64,000 nucleotides of DNA from NCBI GenBank assembly GCA_003577275.1, contig QEVO01000005.1:124001-188000 (forward strand), written 5' to 3'. Positions 10,582 through 18,491 of the stretch are shown here, one piece after another. Position numbers and translations under genes: made by a program. This DNA comes from Pseudomonadota bacterium (GTDB lineage: Bacteria > Pseudomonadota > Alphaproteobacteria > Sphingomonadales > Govanellaceae). A model generated the notes under the pieces. The model did no database searches, had not been told where the DNA came from, and saw nothing but the letters and a program-made list of their open reading frames with translations. Each line of letters begins with the position of its first letter. Within the stretch, counting starts at the first letter, position 1.

Positions 10582-11732
10582 GCTCTAATCCTTTCCACTT
10601 TGTCGCGGGTGATCTGGGCGATGCTGGTGCAGCCCATCAGCGCCATATCGCGCTCGACCTCGGCCCGCAAACGGGCGAGCACCCGCTCCACCCCCGCCTG
10701 CCCGCCGGCGGCCAGGCCATAAAGATAGGGACGGCCCATGGAGCAGGCCTTGGCCCCCAGCGCCAGGGCTTTCAATACATGGGTGCCGCGCCGCACGCCG
10801 CCATCAAGGATGACCTCAAGCTTATCGCCCAGCGCATCAACGATGGGCGCGATGCAATCGATGGGCGCGGGCGCGCTGTCAAGCTGACGACCGCCATGAT
10901 TGGAGACCATCACCGCGCTGGCTCCTACCTCCGCCGCGCGCCTGGCGTCAGCCACCGACATCACGCCCTTGATGGCGAACGGTCCGCCCCAGGCGGCAAT
11001 GGCCTTCTCGGCGTCCTTCCAGGTCAGCGAGCGGTCGAACTGCGCGTTGATGTAGTCGATGACGGAGCTGGAGGAGCCAGTGCCCGCCGCGATACGGTCG
11101 GCGACGTTGGCGAGCTTGAATTTCTCGTGAGTCAAATAATTGAGCGTCCAAGCCGGATGCAGCGCAAAGCTCAACAGACTGGCCAGCGTGAGCTTGGGCG
11201 GCGTGGTCATGCCGGTCACCAGATCCCGCTCGCGATTGCCGGCGACAATGGTATCCACCGTCAGGCACATGGCGTTGTAGCCTGCCGCCTTGCAGCGGTC
11301 GATGAATTCGTAAGTCAGGCCACGATCCTTATGGATATAGATCTGAAACATCTTCGGCCCGGTGGTGAGCGCGCCGATCTCCTCGATGCTGACGGCGGAG
11401 AGCGTCGATAGGCTATACATTGTGCCGGCCTTGGCGGCGGCCCGCGCCACCGCCCGCTCGCCCTCATGATGAAACAACCGCGTCAGACCGGTGGGCGCCA
11501 GAAACAGCGGCCAATCGATTTTCTGCCCCAGCACCCTGGTTGACATGTCGATGGCGCTGACGTCCACCAGCCCCTGCGGCATCAGGCTGTAATTATCAAA
11601 AGCGGTGGTGTTGCGGCGCAAGGTCATTTCGTCGTCCGCGCCGCCGTCGATATAGTGAAACAGCGGCGCCGGCAGCCGGCGGCGCGCCAATTTACGAAAA
11701 TCGGCAACATTGTTGCAATCATTAATACCCAT
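10578..11732 (-). CDS. lldD: FMN-dependent alpha-hydroxy-acid dehydrogenase, L-lactate dehydrogenase type
   Basis: A 384-residue FMN flavoprotein of the LldD/glycolate oxidase family. Visible signatures are PLFHYIDGGADDEMTLRRN near the N-terminus, APTGLTRLFHHEGE, and SNHGGRQLD, which carries the catalytic base histidine and substrate arginine. Length matches E. coli LldD. It oxidises L-lactate to pyruvate and passes electrons to the respiratory chain. L-lactate is the expected product of 2,4-diketo-3-deoxy-L-fuconate or -rhamnonate cleavage, so it fits as the closing step of the pathway. Specificity for lactate rather than another 2-hydroxy acid is inferred. Confidence 0.82.
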   Translation of the reverse strand: MGINDCNNVADFRKLARRRLPAPLFHYIDGGADDEMTLRRNTTAFDNYSLMPQGLVDVSAIDMSTRVLGQKIDWPLFLAPTGLTRLFHHEGERAVARAAAKAGTMYSLSTLSAVSIEEIGALTTGPKMFQIYIHKDRGLTYEFIDRCKAAGYNAMCLTVDTIVAGNRERDLVTGMTTPPKLTLASLLSFALHPAWTLNYLTHEKFKLANVADRIAAGTGSSSSVIDYINAQFDRSLTWKDAEKAIAAWGGPFAIKGVMSVADARRAAEVGASAVMVSNHGGRQLDSAPAPIDCIAPIVDALGDKLEVILDGGVRRGTHVLKALALGAKACSMGRPYLYGLAAGGQAGVERVLARLRAEVERDMALMGCTSIAQITRDKVERIRA

Positions 11733-11765
11733 GCGTTTGCCCCTGGTGGTTTATCGGCTTTATTG

Positions 11766-12518
11766 TCAAGCCATGGTCATGCCGCCGTCAATGACGAATC
11801 TTGCGCCGGTGACGTGGGCGGATTCGTCCGAAACCAGGTAGAGGACCATGGCCGCCACCTCCTGCGGCTTGGCGAATTCGCCAAGCGGGATGGTTTTCAG
11901 CTTCTCCGTCCGCTCCTCTGCCGAAAAGGTTGCTTCAAAAAGGCCGGTGGCCACCAGGCCCGGCTGCACCGAATTGCAGCGAATTTTATAGCCCTTGCGG
12001 GCGCAATGGAGGGCGACGGTCTTGGTCAATTGCGTCACCGCCGCCTTGGATGCGCCATAAGCCGCGAGCGTCGGCGTGCCCACCAGGGCGGCGATGGACG
12101 ATAGGTTGACGATGGAACCGCCCGCCTGCCGCAGCGCCCGGATGGCATGCTGACAGCCCAACAGCACGCCTTCCACATTGACCGCCTGGATGGCGCGCCA
12201 GTCTTCCACGGCCACATGCTCCACGTCCTGCGGCCGGTTCGTGGCGGCGATGCCGGCGTTATTGACCATGGCGTCGATGCGGCCGAATCGCGTCGCCGCC
12301 AGCTCCATCATCCGGCCCCAAGCGGCATCATCGCGCACGTCCAGGGCCACACCCCACGCGGCTTCGCCCAGACTTGCTGCTGCCTCTGTCGCCGCCTCGG
12401 CGCGCACATCCGCCACCACCACCCGCGCGCCTTCCGCCACCAATCTTTTGGCGATTTCATAGCCGATGCCGGCGGCGGCGCCGGTAACGATGATGGTCTT
12501 GTTGTCTACCCGTCCCAT
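11766..12518 (-). CDS. Short-chain dehydrogenase/reductase
   Basis: A 250-residue classical SDR. The cofactor motif is TGAAAGIG at 12-19, NNAGIA follows in the middle, and the Ser-Tyr-Lys set appears in NLSSIAAL and LAAYGASKAAVTQL. The acidic residue after the second strand (VVADVRAE) suggests NAD+ preference. It is the first of four SDRs in the island; candidates for its substrate are a sugar, a sugar lactone precursor or a 2-keto-3-deoxy acid. The gene sits 33 bp from the flavoprotein start and 17 bp from the Gfo/Idh/MocA stop. Confidence 0.8.
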   Translation of the reverse strand: MGRVDNKTIIVTGAAAGIGYEIAKRLVAEGARVVVADVRAEAATEAAASLGEAAWGVALDVRDDAAWGRMMELAATRFGRIDAMVNNAGIAATNRPQDVEHVAVEDWRAIQAVNVEGVLLGCQHAIRALRQAGGSIVNLSSIAALVGTPTLAAYGASKAAVTQLTKTVALHCARKGYKIRCNSVQPGLVATGLFEATFSAEERTEKLKTIPLGEFAKPQEVAAMVLYLVSDESAHVTGARFVIDGGMTMA

Positions 12519-12535
12519 GGCGCACCCTATATGCC

Positions 12536-13639
12536 TTACCCGATGGCGTCCGCGAGCGGCGACGGCAGAATGACATCAATGCACGCCTGCTGCCGAACGC
12601 TGCGCGCCAGAGCATCCAAGGTCAACACGTTCACCACCGATTCATCAAGGCTGATTTTCGGCAAGGCTGTACCTCGAATGACGTTTGCGAAATTCGCCAA
12701 CTGACGGCGGAACACCGGGAAATCCACCAGCCGCCCATCGTGGGGTTCCGCAAACGGCGCGGCGATGACTTCAGAACGGCGTTGAATAAATCCGGGACTG
12801 CGGCTCAGCGTGATTTCCGCATCGCCCGGAATGGTCCAGGCCTGGGGCAGACTAAGCTCGGCCTGATCACCGGCGATCACCAGACGCTGGCCGAACACTG
12901 CCTTGCGGCTGCTTTCGACCGAAGCAACGACGCCGTTTTCATAGCTGATCCAGCCGTAAAGCCGGTTAAGCGTGCCATAGCGCGGGCTTTCAAAGCCGGT
13001 CGCCGATACCCGTTGCGGCAAGCTGCCGGCAAAGCGATTGGCGGCGTCCACCGGATAACAGAGAAAATCATGGATCACGCCGCCGCCCGTCTCCTGCTTC
13101 TGGCGCCAGGAACGGTCGGCCGCATCCGCCGCGGTGTTTTCGGGATCGAACATGTGAAACGTGGCGTTGATGCTGTCCACCGCGCCAATGACGCCCTCCG
13201 CCACCAGTGATGACAATTTATCCATCACCGGATGGTGGCGATACATGAAGCCTTCCATCACCACCGCGCCGAGAGCGCGGCTGCGATGCCAGATGGACAA
13301 GACGTCCTCCGGCGATATGGTCAGGGCTTTTTCGCATAAAATATATCGGACGCCGGCGCTCAGGCAGTCCTCGATGTGGGCGCGATGATCAATGGGCCAA
13401 GTGGCGATGACCACGCCGTCCAGACGCTCACGGGCCAACATGTCCCGGTAATCGGTGTAGACATGATAGCAGCCGTAGTCCCGGCCCCAAGCGGCGGCGC
13501 GCTCGGCGTCCCGGCTGGCGCAGGCGGCGAAGCGAACTTCGCCCGCCAGTGTTTGCGCGGCGCGGCCATGGGCATGCGAAATCAGGCCGCAACCAATCAT
13601 GCCCAAACGCAGCGGCGCTTGACTTCGGGGCGCGCTCAC
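12536..13639 (-). CDS. Gfo/Idh/MocA family oxidoreductase
   Basis: A 367-residue two-domain dehydrogenase. The N-terminal Rossmann part has GMIGCGLISHAHGRAA, and the EKAL motif (ILCEKALTI) supplies the catalytic lysine; the C-terminal GFO_IDH_MocA domain has EGFMYRHHPVMDKL and the VIHDFLCYPVDAANRFAG block. Such enzymes oxidise or reduce sugars at C1 or C3 with NAD(P). Its start overlaps the stop of the UxaA-family gene by 4 bp. In company with the sugar isomerase-like barrel at 24656 and the GMC dehydrogenase at 31163 it might act on a 3-keto sugar. Confidence 0.82.
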   Translation of the reverse strand: MSAPRSQAPLRLGMIGCGLISHAHGRAAQTLAGEVRFAACASRDAERAAAWGRDYGCYHVYTDYRDMLARERLDGVVIATWPIDHRAHIEDCLSAGVRYILCEKALTISPEDVLSIWHRSRALGAVVMEGFMYRHHPVMDKLSSLVAEGVIGAVDSINATFHMFDPENTAADAADRSWRQKQETGGGVIHDFLCYPVDAANRFAGSLPQRVSATGFESPRYGTLNRLYGWISYENGVVASVESSRKAVFGQRLVIAGDQAELSLPQAWTIPGDAEITLSRSPGFIQRRSEVIAAPFAEPHDGRLVDFPVFRRQLANFANVIRGTALPKISLDESVVNVLTLDALARSVRQQACIDVILPSPLADAIG

Positions 13640-15159
13640 ATGGTGGCCCCGATCTGCCAGGGCGTGAATTCATTGCCGCCCATGCCCAATTCCTCGCTCT
13701 TGGTGCGCTCGCCCGACGCCACCGCCAGGATGCGGTCAAATATCTCCTGCCCCATTTGCGCGATGGTTACTTCACCATCGATGACGCGGCCACAGTTGAT
13801 ATCCATGTCCTCCGTCATGCGGTTATAGAGCGGCGTATTGGTGGCAAGCTTTAACGACGGCGACGGCTTGAAACCGAACACCGAGCCGCGGCCGGTGGTA
13901 AAGCAAACGATGTTGGCGCCGCTGGCCACCTGGCCGGTCACGGATGCCGAATCATACCCCGGCGAATCCATGAACACGAAGCCCTTGGCAGTGATGGGCT
14001 CGGCGTATTTATAAACATCCACCAAGTTGGTGGTGCCGCCCTTGGCCGCCGCGCCCAGCGCCTTTTCCAGGATGGTGGTCAGCCCGCCCGCCTTGTTGCC
14101 CGGCGAAGGATTGTTGTTCATATTGCCGCCATTGCGCGCGGTGTAGTCTTCCCACCATTTGATTCGTTCGATCAGCTTCTCGCCCACCTCGCGGCTTTGC
14201 GCGCGGGCGATCAGCAAATGCTCCGCGCCGTAAATCTCTGGCGTCTCGCTCAAAATGGCGCTGCCGCCGTGGCGCACCAGCAAATCCGCCGCCGCGCCCA
14301 AGGCAGGATTGGCGCTGATGCCCGAATAGCCGTCCGAACCGCCGCATTGCAGCGCCAGGGTCAGATGGCTGGCGGGAACCGTCTGTCGCCGCGCCTTCTC
14401 GGCGGCGGGCAGCATGGCCTTGACCCGGGCGATGCCTTCGGCAACCGTTTGCCGCGTACCGCCGGTATCCTGAATGGTCATGGCGTAAAGCGTGTCGCTT
14501 TGTTCCAGTCCCATGTCGGCCAGCACGCCCGCCACCTGATTGACCTCGCAGCCGAGTCCAACCATCAGCACGCCGGCGAAGTTGGGATGCCGGGCAAAAC
14601 CGGCCATCACCCGCTGTAGATTGCGATGTCCCTCGCCGCCCGCCTCGATGCCGCAGCCGGTGGCGTGGGGAAACGCCACCACGCCATCCACATGGGGAAA
14701 CGCCGCCATATCCTCGGGCCGGCTGAAGGCGGCGGCGATCTGATTGACCACCGTGGCGGAACAGTTCACCGTCGACAGGATGCCGATGTAATTGCGCGTT
14801 CCCACCCGGCCATCGGCGCGAACGAATCCCTGGAACGTCGCGCGCTGCTCTTGTGGTACGAAATCCGTAGGCCGCGCGGCGCTGCCGAAATCATAGTCAC
14901 GATCAAAGGATTTAAGCGCCACATTGTGGGTGTGCACATGCTGCCCCGGCGCGATATCAATTGACGCAAAGCCGATGACTTGTCCGTATTTATAGATCGC
15001 CTCCCCTTCGGCCACGGCGGCGATTGACACCTTGTGGCCACGCGGAATGGCGGTCGAGGCAACGAGACCGTTGATTCCCAACGATGCGCCTGACGCGATA
15101 TCATCGCGGGCGATCGCTATATTATCTCGGTCATGCAACTTGATGAGAAACGCCGTCAA
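13636..15159 (-). CDS. UxaA-family altronate/sugar-acid dehydratase
   Basis: A 507-residue protein with an N-terminal SAF domain (residues 1-95, including AIPRGHKVSIAAVAEGEAIYKYGQ and HTHNVALKSF) and the C-terminal UxaA/GarD catalytic domain (VAFPHATGCGI, LTLALQCGGSDGYSGISANPALGAA, FMDSPGYDSASVTGQVASGANIVCFTTGRGS). These iron-dependent enzymes dehydrate altronate, galactarate or related acids. Full length for the family. L-fuconate and L-rhamnonate already have enolase-type dehydratases here, so this one may act on a further uronate or deoxy-acid such as one released from pectin or an exopolysaccharide. Confidence 0.85.
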   Translation of the reverse strand: MTAFLIKLHDRDNIAIARDDIASGASLGINGLVASTAIPRGHKVSIAAVAEGEAIYKYGQVIGFASIDIAPGQHVHTHNVALKSFDRDYDFGSAARPTDFVPQEQRATFQGFVRADGRVGTRNYIGILSTVNCSATVVNQIAAAFSRPEDMAAFPHVDGVVAFPHATGCGIEAGGEGHRNLQRVMAGFARHPNFAGVLMVGLGCEVNQVAGVLADMGLEQSDTLYAMTIQDTGGTRQTVAEGIARVKAMLPAAEKARRQTVPASHLTLALQCGGSDGYSGISANPALGAAADLLVRHGGSAILSETPEIYGAEHLLIARAQSREVGEKLIERIKWWEDYTARNGGNMNNNPSPGNKAGGLTTILEKALGAAAKGGTTNLVDVYKYAEPITAKGFVFMDSPGYDSASVTGQVASGANIVCFTTGRGSVFGFKPSPSLKLATNTPLYNRMTEDMDINCGRVIDGEVTIAQMGQEIFDRILAVASGERTKSEELGMGGNEFTPWQIGATM

Positions 15160-15192
15160 TTGACCTAATCCCTACTTAAACTTTCAGCTCTC

Positions 15193-16365
15193 TTATGCCG
15201 CCGCAGCAGCAAAAACTCGCAAGAAGTTGCCGCCTATGATCTTGGCCACATCGGCTTCACTCATCTTGCGCTCCAACAGCAGAGCTACCGCCAGAGGCCA
15301 TTGGCGATAGCTATCAAACACCGGTCGATAGTTGGCGTTCATGTCCGTGCCGATGGCGACATGATCGACGCCAACCGCATCGATCAGGCGCAGCGTTTCC
15401 GTGATGAAGTCGCCGAAGCTGCGCTGGGTGATGCCCGCCGGCCATGATCCGATGACGCCGCCGGTGCCGGCAACCAAGCGGGCATGATCCACAGATATGA
15501 GACGGGGGTTTGCCCCCGGTCCATCGCCCAGGTGGCTATGCGACAGCATGACAGGTTTCTGGGTAATAGCAACCACCTGCCGCGTCGTCTCGAAGCTTGC
15601 ATGGGCCAGGTCAATGAGCATACCCTGCGCATTCATCGCCCGCACCAGATCGGCACCGAAGGGCGTCAGTCCACCATGAGTGGCGGCTTCGGTTTGAATA
15701 TCGCCGACCTCATTCACCCGATAGTGCACAATGGTAATGCTGCGCATGCCGTCATTCCAGGCCTCGGCAAGACGGCCCAGATCACCTTCCAGAAAATCGC
15801 CGCCTTCCGCCGTAAGAATGGCGCTCAACTGTCCCTTGGCATGGTTGCGAACAATATCGCTGGCGCTGCTGACCAACGAGACGGAGCCATCCTGCAAGAG
15901 CCGGCGGAATTCGCCGATCTGTCGTTTGTAATCAGCCCAAATCTCTCCTTCCGCCAGGGGCCGCAACGCCCGCAGCCCACCTTCAGGCGTCAGGACCAGA
16001 CTTCGCATGTCCGCCACCACGGAAAAGCATGCAGCGGCAAGCCCGCCCGCCGCCATGTCGCCCACCGAGCGTTCCGGACCATCTTCTTCCGCCAGGAAAA
16101 TACGAGCGCTTTGATCCCAAAGATCAGCGCCGCGCATAAAAAAGCGACCTGGATGACTATGCACGTCCACAGCAGGATGCGCCGCCAATAGATTCTTCAC
16201 CTGCCGCAACCGATCAGCCGATATATCAAGGCCCATGCGCGCCGCCAATGCCGCTTCGGCCGTCACATCATCGCCATTCGCCCATGCGCCAAACGTCATG
16301 GCGGCGGCGCTTGCTCCAAGCAGGCCGGATAGTACATTTCGCCGCGTCCATGAAATTTCCATCAT
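15193..16365 (-). CDS. M19 membrane-dipeptidase-like metallohydrolase, Tat-exported
   Basis: A 390-residue exported protein; the ATG at 16365 overlaps the upstream stop (ATGA). The leader SWTRRNVLSGLLGASAAAM is Tat-like. The body is a renal-dipeptidase type barrel: VDVHSHPG, TAEGGDFLEGDLGRL with the bridging Glu, SHSHLGDGPGANPRLIS and VAIGTDMNANYRPVFDSY. In typical M19 enzymes the first metal motif is HxD; here it reads HSH, so the site may differ. A dipeptidase has no obvious place in a deoxysugar operon; it might be a lactonase or amidase acting in the periplasm. Confidence 0.75.
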   Translation of the reverse strand: MMEISWTRRNVLSGLLGASAAAMTFGAWANGDDVTAEAALAARMGLDISADRLRQVKNLLAAHPAVDVHSHPGRFFMRGADLWDQSARIFLAEEDGPERSVGDMAAGGLAAACFSVVADMRSLVLTPEGGLRALRPLAEGEIWADYKRQIGEFRRLLQDGSVSLVSSASDIVRNHAKGQLSAILTAEGGDFLEGDLGRLAEAWNDGMRSITIVHYRVNEVGDIQTEAATHGGLTPFGADLVRAMNAQGMLIDLAHASFETTRQVVAITQKPVMLSHSHLGDGPGANPRLISVDHARLVAGTGGVIGSWPAGITQRSFGDFITETLRLIDAVGVDHVAIGTDMNANYRPVFDSYRQWPLAVALLLERKMSEADVAKIIGGNFLRVFAAAAA

Positions 16366-18491
16366 TTGGCGACCCATTCTGCTGTGATCATGGCGAATAT
16401 ATCAAGACTGGGCAGCGCGCCGGAGATGACGCCCTCGCACTCCCGCGTCACGGCAAGCTCTTCCCCGCCGGGGGCCATCCTGACCTTCCCGAAGGCCTGC
16501 CCCGGCGGCGGCTGAAGTTGAAATTGTACATTGGCGATCGGCAATACCGGCAAATCACGCTGATAATTCAGAAAACTCATAACGGTGCGGCGCTGGTCCG
16601 GCTGATCGAACGCCGTCACCCAGACCGCCGGATGGGTAGTTGCGGCAAAGCGCGGTGTTGATCCCAGGAGCCGCCGCATCAGCGCCACGAACAGCTGGCG
16701 ATTGGCTGGGGTGGCGACGCCTTCCACATCGGCGGCGGCGTAAATCACCCTGCCCTTGCCAAAGGAGTTCTCAACAATCGTTGGCGCATTTATGCTCGTC
16801 CACGGCGGCGAACTATGAATACTCGCCCAATCCTTGCCGCCGATGGAGCCTTCGCTGGGATAGCCATAGGGCAAAACCAGTGTCGCCAGCGTTTTTCCCG
16901 CGCCGCCGCGCAGACGCAGCGCCCCGCTCATCTGCCGCGCGTCGCGCCTGTGGCTGAGCATATCCTGCGGCGCAATGGCGTCCAAGAGCTCCTTATCGGT
17001 TGGCTTTATGTAAACGACCCTTCCGCTTTCCTCGGCGGCAAAATGACAACCGAACACATCCGCCAGCAGGAAGTCGTCATGGCGGCGTCCTGAAGAGTCG
17101 GTGAGCGATGTCCACCGGCTGGCGTACACGCGGCCGCCCTGTCGCACATACTCCCGGATGGCGGCGGCCTCATCGGCCGTCATGCGCAACAGATTGGGCA
17201 GCACCACCACCTTGTAGCGTGAGAGCTCGCCAAGCTGCTTCCTGGTGATGACGCCGAACGGCAGGCGCGCCGCCTGCATCGCCCGACACGCCCCGGCCAG
17301 GCTATGAAAATGCGGATAATCGGGGGCGCTGGACGCCACCGCCTCGCCAAGCGGCGTGCCGTTGTCGGCAAAGTTCATCTTAGAATCATCGGAAAAGTAG
17401 ACGGCGATGTCCTCCACCGGCTGACCGCCCAGATAAGGCTCATAGGGCGCGGTACGATCATAAACTGCCCTGACCCGCTTCGGCACCGCCGGATTCAGGC
17501 GGCCATCTGGATCAAACGCCGCGATCATCAAAAAGGCCGATGAGGTCGCCACGGCGGCGAAGACCTGCTGCGTCAACGCCTCTTCCTCCTTCAACCCCAC
17601 GTGCTCGATCAGATTGGCGGCCACCGTGGTCATGAATTCCACCGGCTTATGTTCCGACAGGTTGAGCATCAGGCGGGAGATCACCAGCTGCTCGGTCTGG
17701 TCACCATAAAAATCGCCGCCCAGAAAATCATGGCCCCTGGCCGATTGGAAGGAAACCGCCCGCGTCCAATTGGACATCCCCAACGCGAAGTTATGGTAGA
17801 CTTGCAAATGCGGCTTTCTTTGCCTAACCAGGTCGCGCAGCTCGATAATGAACTCTGTGATCCAGCGTTCTCTGGCGCTTTGAAAAGCGCACCATGCCGG
17901 ATCGAGCCAATCGATGACCTCCGGGATTGCCGCATTTTGCTCTTGATGATACCGGTCACGGCAGGCGGCGCAGCCGCACACTCCCGCCCACCACATCATA
18001 TCAAAGAACACGGCGTCCATGTCATAGGCGTCGAGGAATTCATGGACCTGCGCGTGAACAAACGCCCGGTAGTCCTGATTGTTCATGCAGCACAGGCCAT
18101 AGCGGTCGCGCGGCAGAATGCCCATGGAGCTTTTGGTGAGTGGTTTAATACGCCAATCAGGGCGTGCGAGATAAGCCCAATTGTTGAAATTGACGCTGTA
18201 GTAGGCGCACACCGGGATTTGGCGCGCCTTCATCGCCGCCAGCGTTTCCGCCACCATGTCGCGGCCCCGGAAAGCCTGATGCTGCGCCCCGGTTTTCGTC
18301 GGCCAGTTGCAGACGCCGAGATGAGACTGGAAATAGACCATCACCGCCTGCGCGCCAGCCTCTATCGCGTCATCCGCCACCCGCTTGGGATCATACTTGG
18401 CCAAGAATTCGGGGTCCCAATCCGGAATCTGGGTATCAATCAACAAACGGCGGTAGGACCGCCCGCTCCATGGCTTTGGCGCGCCACTCAT
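16362..18491 (-). CDS. GHL6-type TIM-barrel glycoside hydrolase with beta-galactosidase trimerisation domain, candidate alpha-L-fucosidase
   Basis: A 709-residue protein. The first third is a TIM barrel with YRRLLIDTQIPDWDP at the start and DAVFFDMMWWAGVCGCAAC (D164 as likely nucleophile), the layout of hypothetical glycosyl hydrolase family 6. Residues about 340-560 resemble the beta-galactosidase trimerisation domain (DIAVYFSDDS, YKVVVLPNLLRMTADEAAAIREYVRQGGRVYAS). From memory this architecture is that of GH151 alpha-L-fucosidases, which would match the fucose operon. There is no signal peptide, so it should act in the cytosol. Its start overlaps the GH78 stop by 4 bp. Confidence 0.7.
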   Translation of the reverse strand: MSGAPKPWSGRSYRRLLIDTQIPDWDPEFLAKYDPKRVADDAIEAGAQAVMVYFQSHLGVCNWPTKTGAQHQAFRGRDMVAETLAAMKARQIPVCAYYSVNFNNWAYLARPDWRIKPLTKSSMGILPRDRYGLCCMNNQDYRAFVHAQVHEFLDAYDMDAVFFDMMWWAGVCGCAACRDRYHQEQNAAIPEVIDWLDPAWCAFQSARERWITEFIIELRDLVRQRKPHLQVYHNFALGMSNWTRAVSFQSARGHDFLGGDFYGDQTEQLVISRLMLNLSEHKPVEFMTTVAANLIEHVGLKEEEALTQQVFAAVATSSAFLMIAAFDPDGRLNPAVPKRVRAVYDRTAPYEPYLGGQPVEDIAVYFSDDSKMNFADNGTPLGEAVASSAPDYPHFHSLAGACRAMQAARLPFGVITRKQLGELSRYKVVVLPNLLRMTADEAAAIREYVRQGGRVYASRWTSLTDSSGRRHDDFLLADVFGCHFAAEESGRVVYIKPTDKELLDAIAPQDMLSHRRDARQMSGALRLRGGAGKTLATLVLPYGYPSEGSIGGKDWASIHSSPPWTSINAPTIVENSFGKGRVIYAAADVEGVATPANRQLFVALMRRLLGSTPRFAATTHPAVWVTAFDQPDQRRTVMSFLNYQRDLPVLPIANVQFQLQPPPGQAFGKVRMAPGGEELAVTRECEGVISGALPSLDIFAMITAEWVAK